Positions 52,709-61,598 of a DNA stretch of 64,000 bases are shown one piece after another. Position numbers and translations under genes: made by a program. A model generated the notes under the pieces. That model was given only the letters and a program-made list of their open reading frames with translations. It had not been told where the DNA came from and ran no database searches. How positions within the stretch are numbered: the first letter of the stretch is position 1; each line of letters begins with the position of its first letter. Origin of the DNA: Acidiphilium sp. C61 (GTDB lineage Bacteria > Pseudomonadota > Alphaproteobacteria > Acetobacterales > Acetobacteraceae); contig NZ_CACTIA010000004.1 in assembly GCF_902712915.1 (NCBI RefSeq), forward strand, positions 124,001-188,000, read 5' to 3'.

Positions 52709-54088
52709 TCACCGCCCCGCCGGCGCCGGCCGCGGCATCCCGCTAGCCGCCCGGATCCCCCAGATCGACCGCGCCAGGTTCAGCTCGCCGGCCCGCGCCC
52801 GGGCCACCATCCCGTGGAAATATCCACCCGGCGAGCCGCGGAAATGGTCGCTTGGCTTCGTCGAGACGATGGCCAGTGCCACGGCCGCCTGCTCGCGCCC
52901 CATCGCCAGGCACGCATCCCCCCATAGCGGCTTCGAAACACCGAGGTCATGACGCAGCCAGTCGGCCGCCTCCACGATTTCCGGCCATCCGGGCGATGAT
53001 TTCGCGAGGTAAGCCCGCAATCGGGGCGCCAGCCTGACCAGCTCGTCCGGCGTCATGCGGAACACCGTGCCGTCCGGCGGGATTTCAGGCTTTGTCGCCC
53101 GACTGCCGGTCGGCCGATGCCCGGCTTCCTTCCCATCTCCATTCCTGCCGGTTCTCGTCGAGTCTCCAGCGCTCGTGCCCGCGCCACCCGAGGTCGAGCT
53201 ACGTTTTCTCGATGCAGATACGTGATCCGTAGGATCAAGAGTCTGGTTTGTATGTGTAATATGAGGCTCATCCGCGAGCCCCTTGGGGCTCATATTTGTT
53301 GATTCGACACCAGCCTGCGCGGCCTCTTTCAGCGCGTCCATCGCCGCCTCGAGCCTGCCACGAAGGTCCGCCTGCCGGTTTTCCAGCGTCGTCACGCCGA
53401 GCGTCACCTCGTCCAGCTCCTCGATGCGACGGATCCGCGCGACCAGGCGCCTCGCCTCATCCGCCTGGCGGGCCCATCCTTCGGCGATCCCGAGCTCTGT
53501 CGCCGTCTCCACGATCTGCTGGATCCCGCGCACGGCGATCGTCGCACGCCGGCGCAGCTGCTTCAGCGCCTCGAAGCGGGCCCGGCCACGCTCTGCGATC
53601 TCCCGGAACTCGGCCTGGCGGACCGCAATGGGCGAGAGATCGAAGCCGTACGCCTCGACGATCCGGCCGCGCGGGTCCCGCCGGCCATACCGCTTGCCGT
53701 TCGGACTGTCGCGCATGGTGATCAGCCCGAGATGGGCGAGCAGCCGGTTCAGCCGCTTCACCTGCGCCTCGCTCAGGCACAGCGCCTCCATCTGCATCGC
53801 CGCCGACGGCCAGACGATCGGCCGTGCGCCCTCCTGCCAGTCCTGCACCTGGGTGAAGCGGAACAGCCAGTCGATCGCCTGCGTGACCCGCGGACCAAAC
53901 CGCAGATACGGGGCCGCTGCCTTGAAGGCGGCCAGCACCCGGCCGGGGTCGACCTGGCCGCCCCCACTCACCGTACCGAAATCATCGGCGAGTCGCTCTG
54001 TCGCAACCATCCCGAGCGTGAGGCGCCGCGCGCCGCGCACGCCTCCTCGTTTGGGGCCCGGCCCCGATTCGGGGCGGAAATTCTCCAT
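52709..54088 (-). CDS. repC: RepC-type plasmid replication initiator
   Basis: 459 residues. The N-terminal half is RepC-like: RRLTLGMVATERLADDFG, then QAIDWLFRFTQVQDWQEGAR, LCLSEAQVKRLNRLLAHLGL, and RDPRGRIVEAYGFDLSPIAV. The C-terminal end DHFRGSPGGYFHGMVARARA is the most conserved RepC block. In repABC plasmids the origin lies within repC. Here repA and repB are not upstream; instead a small RHH gene is, so this is a lone-repC replicon. A Ser/Thr-rich linker (about 280-340) is the part that contains the origin in related plasmids. A candidate antisense RNA precedes the gene. Confidence 0.88.
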   Translation of the reverse strand: MENFRPESGPGPKRGGVRGARRLTLGMVATERLADDFGTVSGGGQVDPGRVLAAFKAAAPYLRFGPRVTQAIDWLFRFTQVQDWQEGARPIVWPSAAMQMEALCLSEAQVKRLNRLLAHLGLITMRDSPNGKRYGRRDPRGRIVEAYGFDLSPIAVRQAEFREIAERGRARFEALKQLRRRATIAVRGIQQIVETATELGIAEGWARQADEARRLVARIRRIEELDEVTLGVTTLENRQADLRGRLEAAMDALKEAAQAGVESTNMSPKGLADEPHITHTNQTLDPTDHVSASRKRSSTSGGAGTSAGDSTRTGRNGDGKEAGHRPTGSRATKPEIPPDGTVFRMTPDELVRLAPRLRAYLAKSSPGWPEIVEAADWLRHDLGVSKPLWGDACLAMGREQAAVALAIVSTKPSDHFRGSPGGYFHGMVARARAGELNLARSIWGIRAASGMPRPAPAGR

Positions 54089-54157
54089 CTTGATCCTCCA
54101 TCAGTGTCGGATCGCGACGGGCAAAGCCCTCCCGTGAGCGGAAACGGCAATTTCCGC

Positions 54158-54264
54158 TTGGCAGGATGGCTTCCGATGGGTATGTTCGGGATTGCAACAT
54201 CCGAACGGCTCTCGGAGCCCGTCACGAATTTAGTGAAAGCCCGCCCGGCAAGGCGGGCTTTTGC
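54158..54264 (+). ncRNA. Candidate antisense RNA (incA/ctRNA-like) against the repC leader
   Basis: On the plus strand a sigma70-like promoter (-35 TTGGCA 54158-54163, 17-base spacer, -10 TATGTT 54181-54186) is followed about 50 bases later by a strong hairpin (AAGCCCGCC/GGCGGGCTT, 54237-54260) and TTTT. The transcript, from about 54192 to 54263, would be antisense to the repC leader. A small antisense RNA just upstream of repC limits copy number in repABC plasmids, so position and structure fit; transcription is not shown. Confidence 0.5.
54236..54262. terminator. GC-rich hairpin in the repC leader
   Basis: Nine-bp stem AAGCCCGCC/GGCGGGCTT with a 6-base loop and T-rich flank on the plus strand. 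It can terminate the plus-strand antisense RNA and, less well, the minus-strand transcript of the RHH gene that ends 7 bases earlier. Confidence 0.75.
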
Positions 54265-54268
54265 ATGT

Positions 54269-54490
54269 CTAGGCGGTTCTGGGTGGGGCGCCCCTCCATT
54301 CCTCGATAAGCAGCTGGAGCGCCTGGCCGCGGCTACGCAGACCTTTGCGCTCCTTGATGGCGTCGATCAGGCTGATCGTCTCGTTCGGCAGGTGGACGAG
54401 CACACCTGTAGCGCCGCGCGCGCGTTGCCTACGCCTGTAGCGTGCGCTCGCATCATCGCCGGCGGTACGTGTGTTCGGCATCCTGTTCAC
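54269..54490 (-). CDS. Small ribbon-helix-helix protein upstream of repC
   Basis: 73 residues. A basic N-terminal tail (ARYRRRQRARG) is followed by GVLVHLPNETISLIDAIKER and RGQALQLLIEEWRG, a CopG/Arc-type RHH pattern. Directly upstream of repC on the same strand. A copy-control repressor or partition adaptor is the likely role. It ends just before the leader hairpin. Confidence 0.65.
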   Translation of the reverse strand: MNRMPNTRTAGDDASARYRRRQRARGATGVLVHLPNETISLIDAIKERKGLRSRGQALQLLIEEWRGAPPRTA

Positions 54491-54737
54491 TCCACCATCT
54501 CTATGGCTAGTCAGTCACCATTCAGAGATTCACGGAGCGAGTCCACAGATTCTTGCTCCCGAGTCGCACTTAGCGGCTGATTTGAAACGCTTTTCCCGGA
54601 AATTTTTCTTTGGGCCCCCGAGTCGCGGCCGGTGTAGATGGCTGGCCTGGGGTGGCGGGGCGAATGCGACTCGGGGCGGGTTCGTATCGCTTGTTGCCGG
54701 CGAGGTCGTCTGCAATCCGGCGCTTCATGGCGAAAGC

Positions 54738-55484
54738 CTATCGGCCCGGCTCTGGTGTCCTGTTCGAATTCTCCACACCATGACCACCTCTGGTCCGCAG
54801 CTCGCAAACCTGGTCGAAGATGACCGTCGAGAGATGTGCTGAGTGAATTCTGATCGCATCCCAGCTTTGCCATCGGCCGGCGAGCCTCTTGTATTCCGAG
54901 AGATCGACCTGATCGAGGTCGTACGGAAGCGGCTGCGCGAGCTGAACAGCGAGCTGTTGAAGCGCCGACTCGCCACTGGATTGCGGGTATAAGCGGTCGA
55001 ACGGCTCAAGCGCGCTCGCCACCTGCTCATCGCCCAGGTGGTCGGCGAGCGCCACGAAATCCAGATAGTCGCGCGTGGCGTTCCGCTTGAGGATCAGCAC
55101 ACCCTTGATCCGCAATATCTCTCCTTCCGACGGCACGCGTATTGAATGCCCGAGGTACGACAAGTCACGGGTTTCGAGCGGTGCGGTCCTGATCAGCTGA
55201 CGGACGCCGGTCTCGATACCGTCGAGGCTCCCGAGGATGAGGACAGGGCGTTTGACGCGCGCTGTTTGCCAACCTGCGACCGACTCCAGCTGTTCCAGGA
55301 CCACATCGAACCGATCCCTGAGATCTGTGATAACGTGATCGGCGTCCACCGACATGCGATGACCCGCGAAGATCGCGGATGCAGTTCCGCCGACCAAAAC
55401 GGCCTCAGGCAGAATGCCTTGAAGTCGTGCCGCGGCTGAGAGCACACGCTCCCATTCAGGCAGCTGAGCGGTGCTCTTTGGCAT
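54738..55484 (-). CDS. AbiEii-like nucleotidyltransferase, toxin of a two-gene module
   Basis: 248 residues. The nucleotidyltransferase signature is VLVGGTASAIFAGHRMSVDADHVI (about 29-52), with the GG-T/S loop and D47 and D49 as metal ligands. A KGVLILKRNATRDYLDFVAL segment near 127-146 matches the second conserved Lys/Asp block of AbiEii-type enzymes. It overlaps the preceding small gene by 29 bases. This is the second nucleotidyltransferase toxin-like protein in the window and is distinct from the one at 8.8-10 kb. Confidence 0.72.
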   Translation of the reverse strand: MPKSTAQLPEWERVLSAAARLQGILPEAVLVGGTASAIFAGHRMSVDADHVITDLRDRFDVVLEQLESVAGWQTARVKRPVLILGSLDGIETGVRQLIRTAPLETRDLSYLGHSIRVPSEGEILRIKGVLILKRNATRDYLDFVALADHLGDEQVASALEPFDRLYPQSSGESALQQLAVQLAQPLPYDLDQVDLSEYKRLAGRWQSWDAIRIHSAHLSTVIFDQVCELRTRGGHGVENSNRTPEPGR

Positions 55485-55746
55485 AATTCATCCAGAAAAA
55501 ATAACGCTGCGCGTATGGGTCGCCGGCATTTGCTATGCAGACACGAGTGATTCGCTCCAGCACCTTTGGATCGGCTCTCGCCGCATCTCTTAGCTCTGAC
55601 CAGTCATTCCATCGACCGCGCGAGATGATGTCATCGATCGCCGCCAGTGTGTAATCCTCGTGGATGAGGTGTCGATGACGCATTTCTACAAAATACCACT
55701 CTGCACGACCACGCCCAAGAGATTTTGTGCGCACAGGATCAGGCAT
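55456..55746 (-). CDS. Small antitoxin-like protein paired with the nucleotidyltransferase
   Basis: 96 residues; no family recognised. All-helical (DYTLAAIDDIISRGRWNDWS, LRDAARADPKVLERITRVCI), ending in FFWMNYAKEHRS. Its gene overlaps the nucleotidyltransferase by 29 bases, an arrangement common in small antitoxin plus AbiEii-like toxin pairs. It is 6 bases from the preceding operon, so it may be transcribed with it. Confidence 0.55.
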   Translation of the reverse strand: MPDPVRTKSLGRGRAEWYFVEMRHRHLIHEDYTLAAIDDIISRGRWNDWSELRDAARADPKVLERITRVCIANAGDPYAQRYFFWMNYAKEHRSAA

Positions 55747-55752
55747 CCGGCA

Positions 55753-56025
55753 TCATCCCGGAGACATACCGGGCTCGTCGCTCTCCTCCGGCCACTGACC
55801 CACGATGTCCCGCTTGTGCTCGCCGACGGCCATATAACGGCCATCCGACCTCCAGATGTCGTGGCCGCGCCGGCGCGGCTTGCCTCTGAACATCTTCCAC
55901 ACTGAGCCTTTGACGCAAAACGTGCCTGTGCCGTTCACCTCGTCGACCGTCACACGCGAGCCAACGCGCGTGATGTAATCACCTGGATCGCGGATCGGCC
56001 CCGTGTCGTCGCCACCACCGCTCAC
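55753..56025 (-). CDS. Small hypothetical protein, last gene of unknown operon
   Basis: 90 residues; not recognised. Beta-rich, with DYITRVGSRVTVDEVNGTGTF and KGSVWKMFRGKPRRRG. It overlaps the preceding gene by 4 bases (ATGA), so it is a genuine operon member. Polar throughout, no membrane segment. Confidence 0.6.
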   Translation of the reverse strand: MSGGGDDTGPIRDPGDYITRVGSRVTVDEVNGTGTFCVKGSVWKMFRGKPRRRGHDIWRSDGRYMAVGEHKRDIVGQWPEESDEPGMSPG

Positions 56026-56531
56026 AGCGACGGCTCCGGTGCCGGCTCATTACCGTCGGAGACCACCTCCTCGATCGACTTGATCCGGCACGTAATACCC
56101 TCGAATTTCACGCCACGCGAAACAGCCTCACGCGACCGGCGCAGTGCCTCCGTGATCGCAGCCGGCTTGCTCGTCGCACGGATGTCGTGCTCATGCATGC
56201 CGATCACGGCATCGTCGTCGAGTCGCTTCAGCTCGACTTTGGCCGTGAAGCGGCGCAATCCGAGAGCAGCTCGATCTGCCATCTTCTCTGCGAGCAGCGC
56301 GCGCAGATCCTGCTGATCGGCGAGCAGGCTGAGATACTCGGCCGGCCCGTCCCCGTACCTGATGCCCACCGAGATCTCGGTCGCTCCCGGCAGCAGATAT
56401 GCTTCGAGGTGCTCGCCGTGCTGAGCCCATGATGCCGGTGTGAGCGGGCGGATGCCGTACCGCGCCAGGTCATTGAGCGTGACCTCGACGATCCGCGACG
56501 CCCACTCCTTTGGCTGTCGCCAGTATGCCAT
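56022..56531 (-). CDS. Hypothetical protein in unknown operon
   Basis: 169 residues; not recognised. Pattern of strands and helices including ASRIVEVTLNDLARYGIRPL, ATEISVGIRYGDGPAEYLSL and a Lys/Asp-rich RRFTAKVELKRLDDDAVIG. It starts 13 bases after the stop of the frame-broken gene and overlaps the next gene by 4 bases. It resembles neither known phage structural proteins nor defence effectors that I can name. Confidence 0.62.
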   Translation of the reverse strand: MAYWRQPKEWASRIVEVTLNDLARYGIRPLTPASWAQHGEHLEAYLLPGATEISVGIRYGDGPAEYLSLLADQQDLRALLAEKMADRAALGLRRFTAKVELKRLDDDAVIGMHEHDIRATSKPAAITEALRRSREAVSRGVKFEGITCRIKSIEEVVSDGNEPAPEPSL

Positions 56532-56544
56532 CTCGGATCCTCCT

Positions 56545-57704
56545 TCAGCAGTTCATCGCGCAGTCGGGCGCGTCGTCATCTTCCACCTGGACCGCAGTCG
56601 GCGCGGCGGCGCGGTGCGCCCGGATCTGCTCCGCGACGGTCGGCGAGATCCACGTCGACAGTCCTGCCCGCGCTGGCCGCACCCCTTCGCGCGGCTCGGT
56701 GACCAGGCCCAGAATTTCCGCGAGGTCGGGGTGCTCGGCAGTCGTCGCGTGCGAAATGCGGATGTCGTCCGTCCTGAAGATTGGCGCGCGGGCATCGAGA
56801 TTCCCGCGGCACTGCTCCACGAAATCAGCCGTCAGATCGGTGTACGCCAGGCTGAAAGACACTCGGCCTGTCGGCTTCACCATCCGTGCCAGGTGCACTG
56901 CAGGATGTCTGGCCGTTCGGCGGATCGTGTTAATCGCGTGCGGACGCGCCCCATCGAATGACGCGAGGAAATCAATCGAGTCAGCTGCCAGGCAGACTGC
57001 CTGGACCAGGATCTCATCGCGATTCTTCGCCCGGGTCGCCCGCACGCCAATCGGCATGACCACATGCCCGCGGTCGAGCATCGACCCGTCCGGCGCCAGG
57101 ATGGCCGCGCGCGCCTTGCGCGCGATGATCTCCGCCTGCCGGTCGTCCGGCTGATCGAGGCACCGTGCGAGATCCGGGCGCTCAAGAACTGTCCGGTATT
57201 CCTCGAGCAGGGCTTTCAGCACGTTCGGTCGCTGCTTAGCGACCAGCGTCGGCATGTCACCAAGCTCGTCGATCACGGTCTCTCCCGGTGCGCCGGCAAT
57301 CGGCTGGATTTGTGTTGTCGACTGGATCGTGACCCGGCCGTCTCCATCGACGTCCAGCACATGCCGGTCGACGAACGGCCAGCAGCCGAGCATTTCCGCC
57401 GCCTCGCCAACCACTGCCGGGTTCGACGGCGCGTAGGCGATCAGCCGGCTCTTCGCGTCGCGGACGATGCGCACCGGTGCCGCACCCGTCTCGTCTTCCA
57501 CCAGCTGCACGATTGCAGGCACGAGATCCCGGTGCGCATCGAGCCCGAGGCTCGTCCAGACGCCGGCGAGCAGGACATCCCGCGCGCGCTCGAATTCCGG
57601 CGTCCCTTGTGCCGGCGTACCATTGCCCCGGTTGCCGGCACAAGGGACGCCGCGCGCGCCGCCGCCTCGATCTCCTCGACGGTTTTGCCGGTGTGCGCAT
57701 CCAT
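56545..57704 (-). pseudogene. Hypothetical operon gene with a -1 frame break near its start
   Basis: A good start at 57704 (GAGGAG 7 bases upstream, 11 bases after the preceding stop) gives MDAHTGKTVEEIEAAARAAS. The long reading frame that fills the rest of the gene, from about TPEFERARDVLLAGVWTSLG to a stop at 56545 (about 370 residues), lies in the -1 frame and has no usable start of its own. The frames meet at a perfect 19-bp inverted repeat. Either the gene is broken or it is recoded. The main body is alpha/beta (PAIVQLVEDETGAAPVRIVR; RGHVVMPIGVRATRAKNRDE) and not recognised. Confidence 0.6.
57598..57652. repeat. Perfect 19-bp inverted repeat inside a coding region
   Basis: Arms 57598-57616 (CGGCGTCCCTTGTGCCGGC) and 57634-57652 are exact complements with a 17-base spacer. 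The repeat lies exactly where the reading frame of the surrounding gene changes. A hairpin this strong in coding DNA is unusual. Confidence 0.88.
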
Positions 57705-57715
57705 TGTCGCACTCC

Positions 57716-59599
57716 TCAGCCACTCGATCGCTGGCGCATCCTCCGCTGCTCGGCACGCAGCAGATCACGCACTTCGATCACAATCGCCGCGTAATCGAGA
57801 TACGCCTCTCGCTGAGATCGGCTGTCGAGATAGAAATCGAGGTCACGGCTGTCGATCGCATCGATGACAATGTAACCGGTCTCGCCGCGCTGAGACGGGT
57901 GATTGAGCGGAACCGCGAGCTTCGTGACGCGCTGACGATATTCGTAAGAGCTCCGGTCATACACCTCGCGCGCGATCTCGATGTCGACGACCAGGTCGGC
58001 GCCGCTCCTCCGAACTGTCGCGAGCGAGATCGGCTCGACCGGCCTGGCTTTCCAGTTTTCCCTGTGCGTGCGGCTGTCGTAGCTCACAACGTGAGATGCG
58101 ATCTCTGGCGTGATGAGACGGTGAGCGAATGCGACAATCCTCGAGCCTGGGCGCAGCCTGGCGTTCTGCTGCTTCACATAGTCGCGCCAGGCCGGGCGGT
58201 TTGGCCCGATCAGAGCCTGGTCATCCATCACCAGCCGGAAGTTCTCTTGCTGAAACCCGGGATCCGCAAAATTCGTGTACCCGGAGCCCTCCGTGATCGG
58301 GCCGAAAATGCCGAGCCGGTCGTGCAGCCCCCACATCATGATGAGAAATCTCTCGTACATCAGCGCCAGCTGACGGAACTCCTCCGTTGCTTTCGCGTAG
58401 CCGAGATCATCCTGCCCGATCACCCGGTCGGGCTCATCGCGGTACCACGACCGGCGCCGATATGGTGCATCGATGTCGTCGGGTGTCGGAAACAGCCGCG
58501 GCGCTGAGCTGAGAAAGTCCGGTAGCGTGACGTGACAGACACGCTCGCCGTCCCGGACCAGCATGAAGGCCCTTTCGTCCTCCTGCTCGCGCATGATCCG
58601 ATCGATCGTCGCGCCGATATCGCCTGGAGCAGTGATGCGCTCCTTCTTCCGCCGTCGCGGCTGCATGAGTATCGCGGCGCGCGGCGCGCCGAATATCCGC
58701 TGGACCAGTGCGGGGTCGTCCCGCAGCCGCTCAAACAGCGTGTCGACGTCCTCGAAATCGGCCCCGCCGTCGAGGAGGTGAATCAGCAGCTCTTCATCCA
58801 GAAACAGCTTCCGCTGGAAAAGATGTAGCGGGGCGTCGGCCGGGGCGGATGCACCGTCGATGATCAGATCCGCGGCGACATTCGTGCCGGCATAGAGCCC
58901 GATCGTGTCGACCTGCTCCATGATGCGGCCGGCCACGGCCGCGACCGGCTTGATGCTGGCCGCAGCGGCGATGCCGCGCTCCTCGTAATAGGCGGACAGG
59001 CGCGTCGAGCGGGCCTGCATCTGCTCCGCCGATGCTGTGATCTCCGCCGAAATCCTGCTGATCTCCGCGCTCCGCTGCTCAAGGCTTTCGCGCATGCGCA
59101 CCGCCATCTCCTGACGGCCCTCCACGTCGGCCTCGTCACCGGCGCCGAGCAGACCGGCCGGCCCCGTCGGGACGGAGGCGGCAATCTGCTGAAGGTCGTG
59201 CTGCCGGGTCTGGATATCTGCCTGTATCTCGCCGATCTCATAGCCGAGTGCCGCGATCTCGCGATCACGCGACGCGAGCGCATCGGCTTCAGAGACAGGC
59301 TCGTATTCGCTGACGAGCTCGTCGTAGAGCATCTGCCAGCCGCTGACTGGGCGCCCCCGGCGGATGTCATCATCGCTCCGGCTCGCGGGCGTGTCGCGCA
59401 GGTGAATCGTGTGCGGGGCTCCGTGTGCATACTCGACATCAGTGCACAGCAGGATGCTGCCGGCAGGGGCGGTACGGCCGTGGTGCGACTTCAGGTCCTT
59501 CTTCGTCCGCCACCAGCTGCCCGGGCGGACGGAAATTGCGGCGCGCTCCTCGCGGGCATGGGGTGTCGTGCCGCGCACGGCGGGGAGATTGTCGCTCAT
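57716..59599 (-). CDS. Large coiled-coil protein of unknown operon
   Basis: 627 residues from ATG 59599; longer frames upstream would cross a hairpin. Not recognised. A long helical, probably coiled-coil stretch occupies about 90-200 (ASRDREIAALGYEIGEIQAD; ESLEQRSAEISRISAEITAS). It is followed by a mixed region (LFQRKLFLDEELLIHLLDGG), a basic loop (QPRRRKKERI), and a C-terminal half with LALMYERFLIMMWGLHDRLG and SGADLVVDIEIAREVYDRSS. Largest gene of the operon running 59969 to 55753. No nuclease or ATPase motif is visible. Confidence 0.68.
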   Translation of the reverse strand: MSDNLPAVRGTTPHAREERAAISVRPGSWWRTKKDLKSHHGRTAPAGSILLCTDVEYAHGAPHTIHLRDTPASRSDDDIRRGRPVSGWQMLYDELVSEYEPVSEADALASRDREIAALGYEIGEIQADIQTRQHDLQQIAASVPTGPAGLLGAGDEADVEGRQEMAVRMRESLEQRSAEISRISAEITASAEQMQARSTRLSAYYEERGIAAAASIKPVAAVAGRIMEQVDTIGLYAGTNVAADLIIDGASAPADAPLHLFQRKLFLDEELLIHLLDGGADFEDVDTLFERLRDDPALVQRIFGAPRAAILMQPRRRKKERITAPGDIGATIDRIMREQEDERAFMLVRDGERVCHVTLPDFLSSAPRLFPTPDDIDAPYRRRSWYRDEPDRVIGQDDLGYAKATEEFRQLALMYERFLIMMWGLHDRLGIFGPITEGSGYTNFADPGFQQENFRLVMDDQALIGPNRPAWRDYVKQQNARLRPGSRIVAFAHRLITPEIASHVVSYDSRTHRENWKARPVEPISLATVRRSGADLVVDIEIAREVYDRSSYEYRQRVTKLAVPLNHPSQRGETGYIVIDAIDSRDLDFYLDSRSQREAYLDYAAIVIEVRDLLRAEQRRMRQRSSG

Positions 59600-59669
59600 C
59601 ACATCTGGGTCCTGCTGGTCATTACCCAGTGAATCTAGCGGGTGGGCGCGTAAGGAACGGCTATCGGCC

Positions 59670-59704
59670 TGTAGGGGGGGGCGGCCGGACAGGCCCCCCC
59701 TACA
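59670..59704 (-). terminator. G/C-run hairpin
   Basis: TGTAGGGGGGG (59670-59680) and its complement CCCCCCCTACA (59694-59704) form an 11-bp stem with a 13-base loop, overlapping the stop codon of the small upstream gene. It may terminate that gene's transcript or attenuate entry into the downstream operon. Confidence 0.6.
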
Positions 59705-59969
59705 CCTCGTCATCCGGCGGGGCCTGCAGATCACCGCGATAGCCAAACACGGTCTCGGGCCACGTCGTCTCGACCCGCCGCCTGATCAGCCCGATGATCT
59801 GGTTGTGCGCCTCCGTCAGCTGAACACCGCTAACCGCGGCCTCATGCAGTGCATCGAGCAGCTTTCCAAAGCTGTGCTCCAGCTCGAGCCCGTTGACTGC
59901 GGCGAGCGCCTCCCTGAGCTGGTCCTGAATTCTTTCATGATGTGGAAGTATCGACCGTTCGTCAGACAT
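59700..59969 (-). CDS. Small hypothetical protein at head of unknown operon
   Basis: 89 residues; not recognised. Acidic helical protein (HERIQDQLREALAAVNGLEL, LLDALHEAAVSGVQL) ending PPDDEV. Same strand as the large coiled-coil gene, 100 bases upstream with a strong hairpin between, so it may be transcribed separately. Ribosome site weak. Confidence 0.5.
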   Translation of the reverse strand: MSDERSILPHHERIQDQLREALAAVNGLELEHSFGKLLDALHEAAVSGVQLTEAHNQIIGLIRRRVETTWPETVFGYRGDLQAPPDDEV

Positions 59970-60140
59970 ATTTATGATTTCGAGACAAAAAATGGCGAAT
60001 TGATGCGGTGCACGGAGCTAGAAGATGAAATTCGATTTTCAACAAAATTCTGCGTCAAGAGCGGACGCACGCCGTGAAAATTATTGATTTACCCGCCTCC
60101 GGCGCGATATGCCGGACCAGCGATCTTCGCGGGACACTCG

Positions 60141-60464
60141 ATGCAAAAATCCATCCAGACCGACGATATTCCGAATATTCGATTGCATTTCGACACTTCG
60201 ATCGCGACGCTGAGGAAGCTGGACGATCTGCGATGCCGGCTGGGCCTGTCGACGTATGCCGAGGTGATCGCGGCGGCGCTGAAGCATGAGTACGACGCGC
60301 TCGAGGCCAGGCGACGGCTTGCATCCGCTCCGACGCCACATCCACCGTCGAGCTTCTCGAAGCGGGCCGCGCCTGAGCCAGTCGTGCCGGCCGCCCCGCG
60401 TCCCCAGGTTCAGGCGCGGCCGGCGCCACAGAGGGTGCTGGCGTTGGGTGGGCCGCGGCGGTGA
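60141..60464 (+). CDS. Small RHH-like protein next to the CRISPR array
   Basis: 107 residues from ATG 60141. Residues 10-50 (IPNIRLHFDTSIATLRKLDD, then GLSTYAEVIAAALKHEYDAL) fit a ribbon-helix-helix domain; the rest is a Pro/Ala/Arg-rich disordered tail. Divergent from the unknown operon and just upstream of the CRISPR leader. It could regulate either or neither. Confidence 0.6.
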   Translation: MQKSIQTDDIPNIRLHFDTSIATLRKLDDLRCRLGLSTYAEVIAAALKHEYDALEARRRLASAPTPHPPSSFSKRAAPEPVVPAAPRPQVQARPAPQRVLALGGPRR

Positions 60465-60474
60465 TCCCCACACT

Positions 60475-60593
60475 GAACGGCGCTCCGATAGCATTTGCCG
60501 CTTGCAGTTAGCCGGCCGGCTCCAATAGGCTGGCCCGCAAAATTTGCTCTTTGATATTGTATTTCGAGTTATTTCAAAGCCTTAAACCAAAGA
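60475..60593 (+). promoter_or_regulatory. CRISPR leader
   Basis: AT-rich stretch directly before the first repeat, clearly different in base composition from its surroundings (for example TTTGATATTGTATTTCGAG around 60551). Repeat orientation and the degenerate repeat at the far end both place the leader here, so new spacers should be added at 60594 and the array transcribed on the plus strand. Confidence 0.72.
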
Positions 60594-61598
60594 GGTTCCC
60601 CCGTGCGTGCGGGGATAGGCCCTGGACCCGGCACATCGTCGGCTCGCCCGCGCAGGTTCCCCCGTGCGTGCGGGGATAGGCCCTGGCGATGAAGATCGCG
60701 CCATGACCTCCTTCAGGTTCCCCCGTGCGTGCGGGGATAGGCCCTCCCTGACCAACAGCGGCTCGACTGCGCTTCCGGTTCCCCCGTGCGTGCGGGGATA
60801 GGCCCGTATTTCGCTTGCTTCCCGAGCCCAAGGAGGTGGTTCCCCCGTGCGTGCGGGGATAGGCCCTTGATTTTTCAAGTCCGGTGGCGCGGCGATCAGG
60901 TTCCCCCGTGCGTGCGGGGATAGGCCCCCCCATCCCCTGTCGGGGATGTCCCCCCAAGCGGTTCCCCCGTGCGTGCGGGGATAGGCCCTCCCTTCGGCGT
61001 CTTTCACTTCCTTTTCTTTCGGTTCCCCCGTGCGTGCGGGGATAGGCCCGAGGACCGGGAGGATCGAAAAGACGACGCCAGGGTTCCCCCGTGCGTGCGG
61101 GGATAGGCCCCCCTCGACCGTGAACAGCGGAGCGAATTTCTAGGTTCCCCCGTGCGTGCGGGGATAGGCCCGGTTCAACGAATGGCTTTCGCAAAAGGCC
61201 AATGGTTCCCCCGTGCGTGCGGGGATAGGCCCGGTCAGGGGATAGCGCGGATCGCCTCGATCAGGGTTCCCCCGTGCGTGCGGGGATAGGCCCTGGCGAT
61301 GAACGGCGTCAACCGTCTGAGCGATGGTTCCCCCGTGCGTGCGGGGATAGGCCCCATCGTGATGCGATCCAGAATGCGCTGCACATGGTTCCCCCGTGCG
61401 TGCGGGGATAGGCCCTGATCGTAATATTCCTGATAGACCGTATAGGTGGTTCCCCCGTGCGTGCGGGGATAGGCCCTGCCTGATGACCGGGATGACCGAC
61501 ATTACGGGGGTTCCCCCGTGCGTGCGGGGATAGGCCCGTTTTTTCAAGACACCGACGATGGCTATGTGCGGTTCCCCCGTGCGTGCGGGGATAGCCCC
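60594..61598 (+). CRISPR. Type I-E-like CRISPR array, 17 repeats and 16 spacers
   Basis: Seventeen 29-base repeats (begin GGTTCCCCCGTG, end GGGGATAGGCCC) start every 61 bases from 60594 to 61570, so all 16 spacers are exactly 32 bases. The repeat contains the stem CCCCCGTGCGTGCGGGG and resembles the type I-E consensus in the same orientation. The last repeat (61570-61598) is altered to end TAGCCCC, marking the leader-distal end. No spacer was seen to match elsewhere in this window. Apparent proteins of repeated GLSPHARGN/AYPRTHGGT/PIPARTGEP are translations of the repeat. Confidence 0.98.

Noticed and set aside
60594..61598. Spacers matching genes in this window (self-targeting)
   Set aside because: I compared spacers by eye with the window and saw no match; a computed search would be needed to exclude partial ones.
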